Positions 46,165-59,730 of a stretch of DNA of 64,000 nucleotides are shown here, piece after piece. The notes under the pieces were generated by a model that worked only from the letters and a program-made list of their open reading frames with translations, made no database searches and was not told the DNA's origin. Origin of the DNA: Notolepis coatsorum (Eukaryota; Chordata; Actinopteri; Aulopiformes; Paralepididae); NCBI GenBank assembly GCA_963971535.1, contig OZ020588.1, positions 122,614,887-122,678,886 on the forward strand, read 5' to 3'. Both the position numbers and the translations under genes were made by a program. Within the stretch, counting starts at the first letter, position 1. The number at the start of each line of letters is the position of its first letter.

Positions 46165-47150
46165 ACAACAGCATTTAGAATGTATATTATCATCAATACG
46201 TTAGTTTAGGAATAGGTTAAAGTGTTATTAGATAGATTTTCCTTCTCGAAATGTCAATGTTAATTCACAAGAGGCAACCATTTTGTAAAACCGGTGGAAT
46301 GGGAATTTTGCTGCCATTTTGTAGCGGACTTCCACAGGTCTGGTTCTGCGTTGAAACTTTTTAAAACTACACTTCCTGGAAGATTCTATTGGGTTCATAG
46401 TACTTTATGAATAATTTCAATAACTGCTATTATTTGGGATAATTCTACCACAAAAGGTAACGTTTATGACAAATATTGAAACATAGTTAGTTTCTCTTCC
46501 CTATTGTTAGCGTGTAGCAACAATTAGATCTGAAATTTTCAAAACGGTTGCACCCTAACCAAAATAAAAAAATCTACTGTATTTACAGTAGATTTCATTT
46601 TCTGTTTTTATGCACGCCTGGTGATACTAAATCCAAATTGAACTTGGGCATTTGAAAGATAATATATGTATATATAAATGTGCGAATTGGCTATAATAAG
46701 GTAATTTATAAGCCTGCTATTCTATATTCTATAATAATATTTCAAATTGCATTGGTCCGGATGGGATAATTCAGTACTGTATCTACAGAACCTTCTGTTT
46801 AATCATCTTCCCTTTATTCATTTCCTTAGATTTTTTGTACACATGATCTCAAGAAGGTACTGAACGAGATCAGTGGCAGTTTTTTTTATGTTTGATCATT
46901 ATTAGCATGGTGTTATTCACTGTCAAATATGCAAAGAAAAATCATAATTCATATTCTCCTTTGTTTCATCACAATTTAAGCAAGCCTAGTAATAGACACA
47001 ATATTTCTGACACTGTGAATACATTCCCTGAGGTCCATAGATGTACCTAGATACCAATAATATGCAAATGGACCTTGTAGAAGTGGAGCAATATCCCTAG
47101 GTATATATTTTAGGCGGATTCTCACCACGGGTGGAACAGGTTAACATCAC
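46165..47150. repeat. Related block B
   Basis: Shares long colinear similarity with block C, e.g. ATTATCATCAATACGTTAGT, ACTACACTTCCTGGAAGAT, CATTGGTCCGGATGGG and GGTGTTATTCACTGTCAAA. Its outer ends (TTCCACCTGTCCCG at 46055 and GGGTGGAACAGGTTAA at 47129) are roughly inverted and include TTAA, so B may be a mobile unit itself. Confidence 0.75.
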
Positions 47151-48161
47151 TAACACTTCACAAAAGCATGTAGAATGTATATTATCATCAATACGTTAGT
47201 TTAGCAATAGGTTAAAAGTGCCATTAGATAGATTTTACTTTTCGATTTGGTGAAGTCTTGTCGTGAGGGCGACCATTTTGGAAATTTTGAACCGTGGGAA
47301 TTGTAGTCTTTTTGCGGCTATTTTGTAGAGGTGATGCATAGCTGTCGATCAGCGTTGGCATTTTTCCGAACTACACTTCCTGGAAGATTATATGGGGTTC
47401 AAGGTTCAGAGCTCTGTATGAATTATTTCAATAACTGTTATTATTCGGGATAATAAGCAGGGCTTGACGTTGACACCCGCCCACCCGCCCAATGCGGGTA
47501 GATGCGTCATTCTACCCGCCAATCCGGCGGGTGCCTTTTTTTTCTATGAAAAAAAAAACATTGTAGTCTACAAAGGGCATTTGGAATAATCACGTCATTC
47601 CAGGTGATACTACTACAAATCCCACAAGGACTGGGTGCGCACAATGTGCTCATTCCATTGGCCCATCCACTTCGCCCTATCGCGCGCGTCGTGTTGCTTC
47701 CGTGTGTGGCTGACGCTGTTAACGTTAATAGCTCGACAACTAAGTTAGTTAGTGCGACCGACTCATCCATTGTTTACTTTACAGACAGTTAGCTAACGTT
47801 ACAATGTGGTGGAATATTGTGAAAAGACCGGGTGAACTGAACCATCGACAAACAGAAAAGAGAATGAGACCAAGACCGACTATTTGTACGTAAGTAAACA
47901 AACTAACATGTATTATGTAACGTGTATTATTAAACTAATATTACGGTGTTTGTTAGCTGCTAGCCACATTCATGTAAGCATAAGGGCTCAAGACTAACAC
48001 CGTCCTGGCCGCCTCTACTTTTAAGGCAGCCCAAGAGCCCTTCCGCGTTTCTCTGATTGGCCGCGACGGCCCACGTGACAACGCCGCCGCGCGTCTGCCG
48101 CAGAGCGGCAGAGCGGAAATAGGCTGCATTCTATTGCCATGCTCTGCGACCAACTCTAACC

Positions 48162-49120
48162 TTAACACTTTGATCGCCATGGTTAAATTCATAATTTACC
48201 ATCCCTAGCCAGCTCTATTTGTCTATGGAGAAGTTCCCCTTCTTTGCAGGGCTATAACTTTTTTAATTCTATTGCTAAATTGACATTATTATGGCCCATT
48301 CAATGTCCTATATCTATTGTTCAGGGTGTAGCAACGTTATACTTTTTCATTCACATATTCATACTAAAATATGGTCTAAAGTATAAGTATGTTTTTATCG
48401 TTTTCTGCAGCTTTCTCCAGAACTTGATTTATAGCCCCAAATGCATTATATTGATGATCAAATACAGTTTGGTAGCGATCGGTGCCATATAAAAAATTTC
48501 AACTGGAGGTACTTCTAGAAGTTACTACGTATCATCTGATGTTGACCAGATGGGCGGGGGGTCGTTTATAATTCCGTGGGCAACGTTATATCATTCATCT
48601 AGTGTGGGTCATATGGTCATCAGAGCAGTTAGTAAAGAACACGTTGGAAAATAACGCTGGATCTTAGCGTATCTTCCTCGCGCCGTTGGACGATCAGCTT
48701 GGAGTAGACAGTGTTCGATTATGGGATGTTGATCTAGATGAACCATTTCCAGGTTGTATAATACTATATACGTCCAAATAACGTTGTTTATTGAGTTAGG
48801 GCGAGCGATTGATTATCCAGTGTGTCGAGATGGAGTCCGGCTAACGATCGCGAGTGCCCGGACGAAATATGGATGAGCACTTCCTGTTTGGGGCGTCACT
48901 TCCTGTTGGCCGATCTGCCGATCGGCCACCAGATGGCGCTCTTGAACCGTTAGACAGTTGAGTGGAGCTCAGCAGTATATCTCAGGTCCCCGGAGGAGAA
49001 ATATGATTTCAATCACAGATTTTTGAAATATTGATATCAAAGACGTGTTACGGCGTCTTCGGCAGAATGAGCATGGCGGGGAAAGACGAGTTCCAGCGTT
49101 TTCGCCGATTAAAGTGTTAA
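48162..49120. mobile_element. piggyBac-like TTAA element pB4
   Basis: Left end TTAACACTTTGATCGCCATG; right end reverse-complemented TTAACACTTTAATCGGCG. TTAA lies at 48162-48165 and 49117-49120. The 959-bp element is a close relative of pB3 and lacks the MITE found there. It is inserted at a TTAA inside the 40-bp tandem repeat (CTCTAACC/TTAA/CCAACTCC). Confidence 0.9.
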
Positions 49121-49310
49121 CCAACTCCGAAACAATGCCTAAACTTAACCCTAACCTTAACCAACTCCGAAACAATGCCTAAACTTAACCCTAATGTTAA
49201 CCAACTCCGAAACAATGCCTAAACGTAACCCTAACCTTAACCAACTCCGAAACAATGCCTAAACTTAACCCTAACCTTAACCAACTCCGAAACAATGCCT
49301 AAACTTAACC
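49117..49310. repeat. 40-bp minisatellite with telomere-like motif, about 4.8 copies
   Basis: The unit is CCAACTCCGAAACAATGCCT followed by AAACTTAACCCTAACCTTAA. TTAACCCTAACC resembles the vertebrate telomere repeat but the unit is not telomeric. One copy base lies left of pB4 (CCAACTCTAACC). Confidence 0.9.
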
Positions 49311-49349
49311 GGCGAAAGAATGCATGTTAAAAAAATATATATAAATAAA

Positions 49350-49422
49350 TTGAAAGGATTCGAACTTGTGACCAACAGCAGGTTCCACAGCAAGGCGGCG
49401 AGCGAGTTGAGCTAACCGTCGA
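49350..49422 (-). other. tRNA-like sequence (SINE head or tRNA pseudogene)
   Basis: On the minus strand the A-box region TAGCTCAACTCG (49414-49403) and B box AGTTCGAATCC (49367-49357) each match the RNA polymerase III consensus at 10 of 11 bases, with about 35 bp between them. No convincing acceptor stem was found, so a functional tRNA is unlikely. Confidence 0.4.
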
Positions 49423-49803
49423 TGTTGAAAGAGGGGGGATTTAGGCTGCATAATGCCGCGGCAGAGCTCCGCGGCAGACGCGCGGCGGCATTGTCACGTG
49501 GGGCGTCGCGGCCAATCAGAGAAACGAAGAAGGGCTCTTGGGCCGCCTTTAAAGAAGAGGCGTCCTGCCTACCCTCTCAGTCAAGATAGCACTCGCAAAT
49601 AATATGCTGCACATTATTACTGTGCGGTCTCTGAGTTAGCTCTCAGCACCATGGACAGCTGCCCCAGATGCCTCTTTCTTGGTTAAAAGCTGCTATATAA
49701 TTGCAGTCTATTTACCATTCAGATCAAACATGGCTTGTTTCCTAGCCATTCTATTCTACCGTGTTCTATTCTTCTGTGTTCTGTTCTTCCATTGAATTCC
49801 ATA

Positions 49804-50249
<446 letters not shown>

Positions 50250-50341
<92 letters not shown>
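50250..50341. repeat. (CT)n microsatellite, about 90 bp
   Basis: CT array with one TTCT break. Confidence 0.97.
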
Positions 50342-50345
<4 letters not shown>

Positions 50346-50692
50346 CATCACGGTAGTGAAAAAAGGAGTCTGGAGCCCATTTTCACATGATCATTTTAAT
50401 AATCGCAATGTTGGGTTATCGCCGTGTGTGGGGATTTTTGGCTGGTGAAAACAGTGGCTAGTGAGCCAAAAAGTTAATGCCAAGCCCTGATAATAAGCCA
50501 CAAAAGGTAAAGTTTTTGAATTTTTTTAAAACACAGTTAGTTTCTCTTCCCTATTGTTAACATGTAGGAACAATTAGATCTGAAATTTGTTTAATTTTTT
50601 TTTAAGTACAGTAGATTACAGTAGATTTCATTATCTGTTCGTATGCATGCCTGGTGATACTAAATCCAAATTGAACTTGGGCATTTGAAAGA

Positions 50693-50705
50693 TAATATAT
50701 ATATA

Positions 50706-50777
<72 letters not shown>
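50693..50777. repeat. (TA)n microsatellite
   Basis: About 84 bp TA array; MITE copy B was inserted in it, and short TA sequence continues at 51632-51646. Confidence 0.97.
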
Positions 50778-50781
<4 letters not shown>

Positions 50782-51634
50782 GGTGGGCATAGATACATTT
50801 TTTTAATCTAGATTAATCTATCTGCAATCCTGGATTTAATCTAGATTAATCTAGATTAATCTAGATTAAAATGGCTAAAAAAAAGAAAAAACCCTGCCGA
50901 AGGCATTCAAAATATGTGTGTTTTACCCAAATAATGACCAGAAGTAAGTCCTTACTTTTTCTTTCCTCCTTATGTTTCTCAGGCCAGGTGGCCCATTACA
51001 CCATGAGCCCATCTCCCGTTTCCAAAATGCATTACAGACTGTTTGAAAAAGCTGTTTTGCTATGATAATTGGTAATGAAATATCAAAATAATGTTCAATA
51101 AGATGTACTTGTGTTTAATGAGTTGTTTTATTCAGAAGTTAACACAAAGAAAAAAATATTACCAGTACAGTACACAGTATCTAGCACACTCTCAGGAGCA
51201 AAACAGAAAGAAGCATTTCAAACTTGAACTATGTGACATGGCTTGACTCAATCAGTCCAATCTCTATTTTTCCTTCTTCCACCAGTCACTCAGGCAGACC
51301 AGCTTGTTTTATGTAGCGGTGTCTACTTATAGTGCCTATAATATTTTTCCCATTGGGTGCCAGAAAGGGCCAAAACCCTGCCAATGCAAATCAACTGCTC
51401 CAGTGGAGTTGCTCAGTGGCCAATGGTGTCAACTGTGGTTGTACTGGGCAGCTCCCAGGTGTGAATGGAACTGTGTGAATGTGAAGCAGGGCGTTCCTGA
51501 AAAAGAGCATCTGTGCTCAGCGAACCTACCCTGGGTAAATAAAGGTAAAAAAAAAAAAATGTAAAAAAAAAAAAGAAAAGAAAATCAAATATCGCATTAA
51601 CGCAGCACGTTAACGCCGTTAACGGCCCAGCTCA
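50778..51634. mobile_element. hAT-type MITE, copy B (inverted relative to copy A)
   Basis: Left end TAGAGGTGGGCATAGATAC; right end CGTTAACGGCCCAGCTC. It matches copy A (37964-38672) in reverse, including the SINE-like part at 51384-51570, with an extra 120-140 bp near 51245-51385. Tandem AATCTAGATT palindromes lie near the left end. Confidence 0.85.
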
Positions 51635-52130
51635 TATATATATATATAAATGTGCGAATTGGCTATAATAAGGTAATTTATAAGCATCATATTCTATATT
51701 CTATAATAATATTTCAAATTGCATTGGTCCGGATGGGAGAATTCAGTACTGTATCTACAGAACCTTCGGTTTAATCATCTTCCCTTTATTAATTTCCTTC
51801 GATTTTTTTTACACATGATCTCAAGAGGGTACTGAACGAGATCAGTGGCAGTTTTTAATGTTTGGTCATTATTAGCATGGTGTTATTCACTGTCAAAGAT
51901 GCAAAGAAAAATCATAATTCATATATTCTCCTTTGTTTCATCACAATTTAACCAAGCCTAGTAAGAGACACAATATTTCTGACACTGTGAATACATTCCC
52001 TGAGGTCCATAGATGTCCCGATACCAAGAATATGCAAATGGACCTTGTAGAAGTGGAGCAATATTCCATTTACCTAGGTATATATTTTAGGCAAAAATAT
52101 TCCACGGATGGAACAGGTTAAGGTGAAAGA

Positions 52131-52686
52131 ACATTTATTATATGGTGCTTCAATTAGCAATTATGAACACAGTAATACCTAGTAAATAAACTTAAGACAA
52201 AAATATGGTTTTATATTAGAAAGACTACCCAGTGTGCCATCAAAAATAATACCTAAATATGGTCTTACATTCGATTGTGCAAAAGTAATTAGAACAAAAT
52301 AGACCTGATACAAGTCCTGAGATAAAATGCAATACAATGTTAAGCTTACAAATGGTACTGGGTCCTATGTACACTACAATATACAGTTTACTATATGTAC
52401 CTATGCTATACTAACTATACAAGAACCACAATAAGTTTGTTTTTTTCTTAAAGTGACCTTTTTCACCTTCCCTTAAAGTGACATTTTCTTATGTGTTTAA
52501 AGTGACCTGTGGAGAGATCAGTGTTCAATGTTCTGATGGCCTGGGGGAAGAGGCTAAGCAGCAGTGAGACCTAATAGAACCCAATTTGTCTTACAAAAAT
52601 CTTAGATTAGAAATAGCCAGTGCCATCAAATAAAAATAAAAAAAACTCAATGAAGTGGCTCACAGCCATGCCACCTTGTGGCTTTA
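52131..52686. other. Non-coding AT-rich stretch
   Basis: No gene is seen. 52515-52570 (TGATGGCCTGGGGGAAGAGG) resembles dispersed fish repeat sequence. Confidence 0.4.
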
Positions 52687-53165
52687 CTATTTGTACATAC
52701 ATTTGGCCCTTCTCTCTTTGAGAGATGCACATTTCTCAATGACTCTATTGTTAAAATCAGGGATGTCTTTGATCAGTTTCTTCTCCATGGAGAGCATGGC
52801 CAGTGCATTGAGACGATCATGTGACATGGTGTTCCTAAGGAAGGTCTTGATTCTCTTCAGCGTTGAGAAGCACCTCTCTGCTTCAGCTGTAGTCATAGGC
52901 GTTGTGATCATGATCTTCAGCAGAACCACTGTCTCTGAGAAGGTGTCCTGGAGATTGTTCTCCATGAAGAGCTGGTATAGAGTCACAGCACCAGTGCAGC
53001 TCTTGAAGTCATCATTGCCGTAGATGAGTGACAGTTCAGTCTTCAGCTTGCTCTTGTTTAACAGGTGGTGTTCAGTGCTGCTTCAGGGAACCGGTTGTTG
53101 TACTGTTGGAATTTGTCTCCATGCAGCAATGTAGCACTGATTAGGTGCTTGGTGAAGGAGAACCT
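52687..53165 (-). pseudogene. hAT transposase, C-terminal dimerisation region
   Basis: The last 99 codons (52986-52687) encode LYQLFMENNLQDTFSETVVL, then TTAEAERCFSTLKRIKTFLR, then MSHDRLNALAMLSMEKKLI. This is the conserved hAT C-terminal (hATC) domain of the ZMYM1-like family; AEAERCFSTLKRIKT is its hallmark. Upstream, HGDKFQQYNNRFPEAAL is in another frame, with a frame break near 53073. The catalytic middle is missing, replaced by a Harbinger-like insertion and unrelated sequence. Confidence 0.9.
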
Positions 53166-53272
53166 CTCTTTTGCATGGCCCAAGATAGTGTCACAAACCT
53201 AAAAAATGAATACACACATAATGTGGAGATGAAGTGTGGGAGAATCCTCCTCGATCAAATCAATGAAGACAC

Positions 53273-54297
<1,025 letters not shown>

Positions 54298-54689
54298 GTC
54301 AGGTACAGATGAAGCTTCCCCAGGGAGGGGGTCGGGGGCTACTGCCCTCAAACCCCCAAGATCATTTTTATATGGGCAGTCTGACTTGGGGTTCTGACCA
54401 TATATTAGTGTTGCAATGCATGATAAATAAACAGTGAAAAAAAACTAAGAAATCGGATGGGGCTGGGACATTTGGGACGAATACAAATGTAAGATGAAAA
54501 TCTCCCCAGCCTGTGAGAGGCAGTGGAGGTGTGAAATCTGGCCGGTCCAGAAAAATAGGAGTCACAAAATCAGTTTGGAGTGGAGTGGTGGAGTAGTGGT
54601 AGAGGAGCAGTAGATGCTTGATTTGTCAGGGCTTTATCTGTACACTTGATAAACAGGTCTATGTGGACTATTGATATTGTAATTTGTCG

Positions 54690-54815
54690 GTCTGTTGCTG
54701 GTTGCTGAATGCTGATCTCAGGCTGATGAGGTCCAAGCTCTTTCAATCTGAGTTTTTCTTGCAGTGTCCATCTTTCAAATGGTGTTGCTTTGATGGATTT
54801 AACAGAATTATCCAT
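54690..54815 (-). pseudogene. hAT transposase, N-terminal region
   Basis: From ATG at 54815 the minus strand encodes KATPFERWTLQEKLRLKELG, then PHQPEISIQQPATDRQ. LxLKELGPxxPxIxIQQ is the conserved start of ZMYM1-like hAT transposases. Reading continues into unrelated sequence after residue about 42, so the gene is broken here. Same strand as the C-terminal part at 52687-53165. Confidence 0.8.
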
Positions 54816-55424
54816 GGTAGCTAGTTAGAAATCGAAAATGAAAATACTCCTCGAAACGGCAAGTCTTTTCTGTTTGACGACTGGTGGTGACGAGTGACAA
54901 CAGAGTGGCGCACAGAGTGCTTGACTGCTTGCTCATATTTATGACCCTTGATAGGCTAAATGTATTTGCTTGATTCATTTACATTAGCCGCTTGCGCACA
55001 GTGACGCCTACTCAGTGAGCATTAAGGACTAGCGCCCAGGTTTGGAGGTAGTTTTCTAATACACTGATGTCAATCACAAACGAGGGGGGAGATTAGAATA
55101 GCATGCAAAAAACAATGATTTATACTTGCTATATTAACGTTATTGTGCATTTTAATAGTAATTATTATTAATTTTAAACATGTTTAGTTTATTTTTAGGG
55201 CTTCAAGCCTTCAAAATATCTAAAATAAAAAACACAAGTTCTTCTTCTCCTTCTCTCTCATTACTCTCAACCAGGGGGCGGCGCCCCAGCGCCCCCTATC
55301 GGCCGGCCGCCACTGTTCGTTATATGTTTTGTCTATCTGTCTGTAATCTATGTGGTTAGCGCGCGGCATGGCCATAATGTTTTTAGTGTAGGAAAAGTAT
55401 CCAAAATCCCACCTGTATCTAACC

Positions 55425-56926
55425 CAGACCTGGGCATTGTACGACCCAAGGGCCGGATACGGCCCGCGGGATGATTCTGACCGGCCCCGCGAAAGATTAC
55501 ATGATAATAAAAAATACAAATAAAAATAAAAATAATGCACAATATACTCTTACCTAGGATTTGACTTGATTCAACAACAAAGCAGTCGGGGCAAGCCGAA
55601 AACGGTTGAAAGTGTGGTTATTTGAAGTTTGGATTTTTTTTTTCTCACAACTGCGGTAGGTAGATTACATTTTTAGAAACTAAAGTACAGAAAAAAGGTA
55701 CCGTTGGGTACCGGTATCGATTCACAGGTACCGGTACCATATCGGTTCAAATGTGAACGGTACCCATCCCTACTGAACACACAACTGCAGGGCAAGGGCA
55801 TTTTTGCTCATGAAATGCATAGCCATGTGAAAGCCTTCATGACAAAGTTGCAATTAATTTCAAGGCAACTAGGCAGCAACAATCTCAAACACATGAAAAC
55901 CCTGAAAGAAGTCAAACCATCAGCTGATCACCGGCACAGGTACTCATCCATGTTGGGAGCACTCCATGATGAATTTTCAAGGCGTTTTCAAGATTTCAAA
56001 AAGGTTGAGGATGAAATGCAGCTGGTTTCCTCTCCCTTTACCTGCAGTGTTGATAGTTGTTCAGCTTGAACTCATTGACCTGCAGTCTGATTCACTACTG
56101 AAAGAGCACTTTAAGTCAGCATCACTGCTAGAGTTCTACTCTGCTCTCAAGGAGGAGAACTTTCCAAACATGAGGAGACATGCTCAGAAGATGTTGGTTC
56201 TCTTTGGATCCACCTACATATGTGAGCAGACATTCTCAGTCATGACGTTTACCAAGTCCAGGTACAGATCCTCTCTCACTGATGAACATCTGGCAGCTGT
56301 GCTTCGCATCTCCACCTCAGACATACAACCTGACTTTGATGGACTTGTTAAAGCTCAACAGAGACTGGATTTCTCACACTGAATAAAAAAAAAAAAAAAA
56401 ACTGAAGAACACTAAAATGTGGAAATATAACAAGTGAATGGGACACTTGATATTTTTTTTTCTTTTTTCTGGACAGTTCTGAAAACATTAAATGTTTAAT
56501 ATAGGCATGTAAAGTAAAAAAGGCTACAAAACTGGGACACTTTTCTTTACACAGTTCAGTGACTTGTTTTGTCTTGTTTATTTTGGCTATAAGATGATGT
56601 GATGTCTTTAGAAAGCTAAGAAAATCCTTGTTTCAATAGTATATGAAACTCAAAATACCCTTTGTTATTAATGTTTCACATTTTGTTTATCATTTTGGAA
56701 ATTAATTCTATTTGAATAAATGATATTTTTGAAAGCTAACCTCGCCTTTTAATTGCCAAATAATAACATACACTCTTACCAAGGGTCAAAACAATGCCAT
56801 TTACTGCTTTTTATATAGAAATAAAATGTATATTATGCATAATTGAGTTTGGAATTTTGGCCCGGCCCTCCAATATATTTTCAGTTGCTCATTCGGCCCC
56901 CTGGGAAAAATAATTGCCCACCCCTG
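55425..56926 (+). mobile_element. hAT (Charlie-type) element with perfect 8-bp target duplication
   Basis: Left end CAGACCTGGGCATTGTACG; right end reverse-complemented CAGGGGTGGGCAATTATTT. ATCTAACC flanks both sides (55417-55424 and 56927-56934). It carries the C-terminal part of a transposase on the plus strand. GGTACCGGTATCGATTCAC and GGTACCCATCCCTA near 55700-55771 look like the end of another small hAT inserted in it. Confidence 0.93.
55775..56382 (+). pseudogene. hAT transposase C-terminus, GTF2IRD2-like family
   Basis: Two overlapping frames encode one protein. The first contains GKGIFAHEMHSHVKAFMTKL, then LHDEFSRRFQDFKKVEDEMQ and SSPFTCSVDS. The second contains LELIDLQSDSLLKEHFKSAS, then FPNMRRHAQKMLVLFGSTYI, CEQTFSVMTFTKSRYRSSL and DEHLAAVLRISTS. 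This matches the C-terminal half, including the hATC domain, of Charlie-type transposases from which the vertebrate gene GTF2IRD2 took its 3' part. A single frame break near 56055 separates the halves. The N-terminal zinc finger and catalytic DDE part are absent, so it is inactive. Confidence 0.92.
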
Positions 56927-57917
56927 ATCTAACCCATTGTGTAGGTATAGCTGGTACATTACTTCCAGAGGTACAGCGAAAATGTCCCGTGTAACTGTTT
57001 TGGTTCATTCAGAAATATATAGACTATAGAGAGTTGCTCTCCTCAATTGTGCCTGGCTGGGAGCGAACCAAGACTGCAGTGTGTACGCAAACTAGAGGGG
57101 GGAGAGGGAGGGGGGGAGTTCGCACTCAAGGACGGAGCAAGGATGGAGCGGAGCACCCATTCCTAATGAGAAGACACCCTTAGTGTGTAACTCAGCCTTG
57201 CTCCTGATCTGGCAGACGGAGAGAGACCGAGGCAGGAGGAGAGATATAGAAAACGGCCAACAAGATTTGCGATGTTTAAATTCCTCGGAAAAAAATAAGT
57301 GAAATGCGAATGAGAGGGTTGAAATCCGTACTCGCAAAGGTGCGCCCAAATATTTTTCTCCACCAGCACAGGCCATATATAGGGGCAATTTGCGTTAACC
57401 CTTAGGAGTCAACGGGGCGTATTGCTCCCGTGGGCGGAGAACAAAAGAATTAGAATGTCTTCTAAATGCTCTAATCGTACATATTTTCAGAAATCGCTAA
57501 AAATAGAAAAATGACAATTTCGAGTGCTTTGAGATTACCTATATATGTCTCATTACTTGCTAAACATAATACGACTTGTAAATACGTTTAATTCTTGCTA
57601 GATGGTATGCTTGTAATTATTTCCGTTTGCGAGAGAACTACAGCGCGTCACGAAACACACATACACGCACGCGCGCACACACACAAGAGAAGCGTGTGCG
57701 CTGTGAATAGGTGTTAGACCCCCGCGCAGAGGTGAGAGGTATCAGAGACTCGCTACCCCCCATCCAAATTCTAAACAACAGATCGGCATCGGCTTTTCAT
57801 AATATGTATGAATTATCTCTTGCAATAATATCCACGGGACACTGAGCTGCTTCGCAGAATAATGTGGTGTGCGTGTATGTGTGTGTGTGCGCTGAGACGC
57901 AGCGTCGAGACGAAACT

Positions 57918-58308
<391 letters not shown>

Positions 58309-58429
58309 GTATTAAAAGTAGTCTAACATGCTTTTCATCAACATAACTGGCAGAGACAGAGTGCGTGTGTGTACGAGTTATGAGTTATCTCGCAGTTCAT
58401 TCAAGCGCGCATAGAGAAAGGTGCGCTCA

Positions 58430-58590
58430 CAGGGGCGTAGCTGGAGATTCTGGGCCCCATGAAAAGAATCAATTTGTGGGCCCCCAATCTATTAAAAAAA
58501 TGTGGGGCCCCCAATCTATAAAAAAATTTGGGGCATTTGCTGGGCCCTTGGAATCATCCTAACCCCCCCTCCCCCCCAGCTACTCCCCTG
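58430..58590. mobile_element. Short hAT-like MITE
   Basis: 161 bp beginning CAGGGGCGTAGCTGG and ending CAGCTACTCCCCTG (inverted). GGGCCCCCAATCTAT occurs twice inside. No 8-bp duplication is visible because the right flank is a CA repeat. Confidence 0.65.
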
Positions 58591-59040
58591 CACACACACA
58601 CACACACACACACACTCTCTCTCTCTCTCTCTCTCTCTCTCAAACAGAGAAATCAAAAGAAATCAGTACATTACCTTGTATTACTATTGTAATCCAAAAG
58701 CGATATATAGGGTTGTTCATTGTACAATACAATTGATACAGTTGATGTTTCTTGTTGATTATTATTCTCTATGTGTATATGAGCACTTTTTCAATACCCA
58801 ACTATGTAGTGGCCGCTTGTCGCTAGGCTAGGCCTCCTGCTGGGTCCATTCACTGGAATAACAAAGGAATGACTGGGCCTTTGCTCCAGGTGTGAAATGG
58901 TTCTAGTGACAATGATCACATTGAATTCTGGGAGTGTAGTTCTCTCATCAGATAGCTGAATGAACTTGGATCTAGTTCAAGTCCTATACTGAAAAGTTGT
59001 TAGGATTTTACCAGAATGTTTGATAGGACATTGATTGAAA
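58591..59040. other. Short CA and CT arrays, then dispersed repeat
   Basis: 58591-58614 is (CA)n and 58615-58640 is (CT)n. 58820-59030 matches 30619-30835 in reverse. Confidence 0.6.
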
Positions 59041-59730
59041 ACTATCATCTCAAATTTGACAATTGATGGCTTATTTTGAAGGTATGAATCTGTAATTTTA
59101 CATTATGTAACAAAAAAATAAGATAATATTCTGAGAAGGTGGAGCTAGAAACTTTAGACTTCAGGGGGTTAACCTCGTCGCACTGTACATCCCTTGCTTT
59201 TTTTTTCTCTATCAGCTGTGAGAGAATGCCGCGGGTCCGCACGCAGGAGATAGTTGGCGTGTGTTGGTGAAACACATACACAACGACTGCAAAAAGTCGA
59301 GTCCTGTGGATATTATTGCAAGAGATAATTCATACATATTATGAAAAGTCAATCTGTTGTTTAGAATTTGTATGGGGGGTAGCGAGTCTGATACCTCTCA
59401 CCTCTGCGGGGTCTAACACATTTCACAGCGCACACGCTGCTCTGTGTGTGTGTGCGTGCATGCGTGCATGTGCGTTTCTTGATGCGATGTAGTTCTGTGG
59501 CAAACGGAGATAATTACAATCATACCATCTAGCAAGAATTAAACATATTTACAAGTTGTATTAAGTTTAGCAAGTAAGGAGACATAACATCTGAAAGCAC
59601 TCGAAAATGTAATTTTTCTATTTTTACCGATTTCTGAAAAGAGGTACTTTTTGAGCATTTGGGAGAAATTATAAATCCTTTTGTTCTCCGCCGACGGGTG
59701 CAAACAGGACTTTGGACTCTCAAGGATTAA

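Larger units (their letters stand above)
48000..49575. mobile_element. Inverted-repeat (fold-back) unit, arms about 110-130 bp
   Basis: 48009-48130 is nearly the reverse complement of 49447-49562; both contain GGCCGC..., GCCCAAGAGCCCTT and CTCTGATTGGCCGCGAC or their complements and are GC-rich. pB4 and a 40-bp minisatellite lie in the loop. The exact outer ends could not be fixed. Confidence 0.6.

Noticed and set aside
49350..49422. Functional tRNA gene
   Set aside because: A and B boxes are good but no acceptor stem or complete cloverleaf could be drawn, and it lies inside a mobile element; kept as tRNA-like only.
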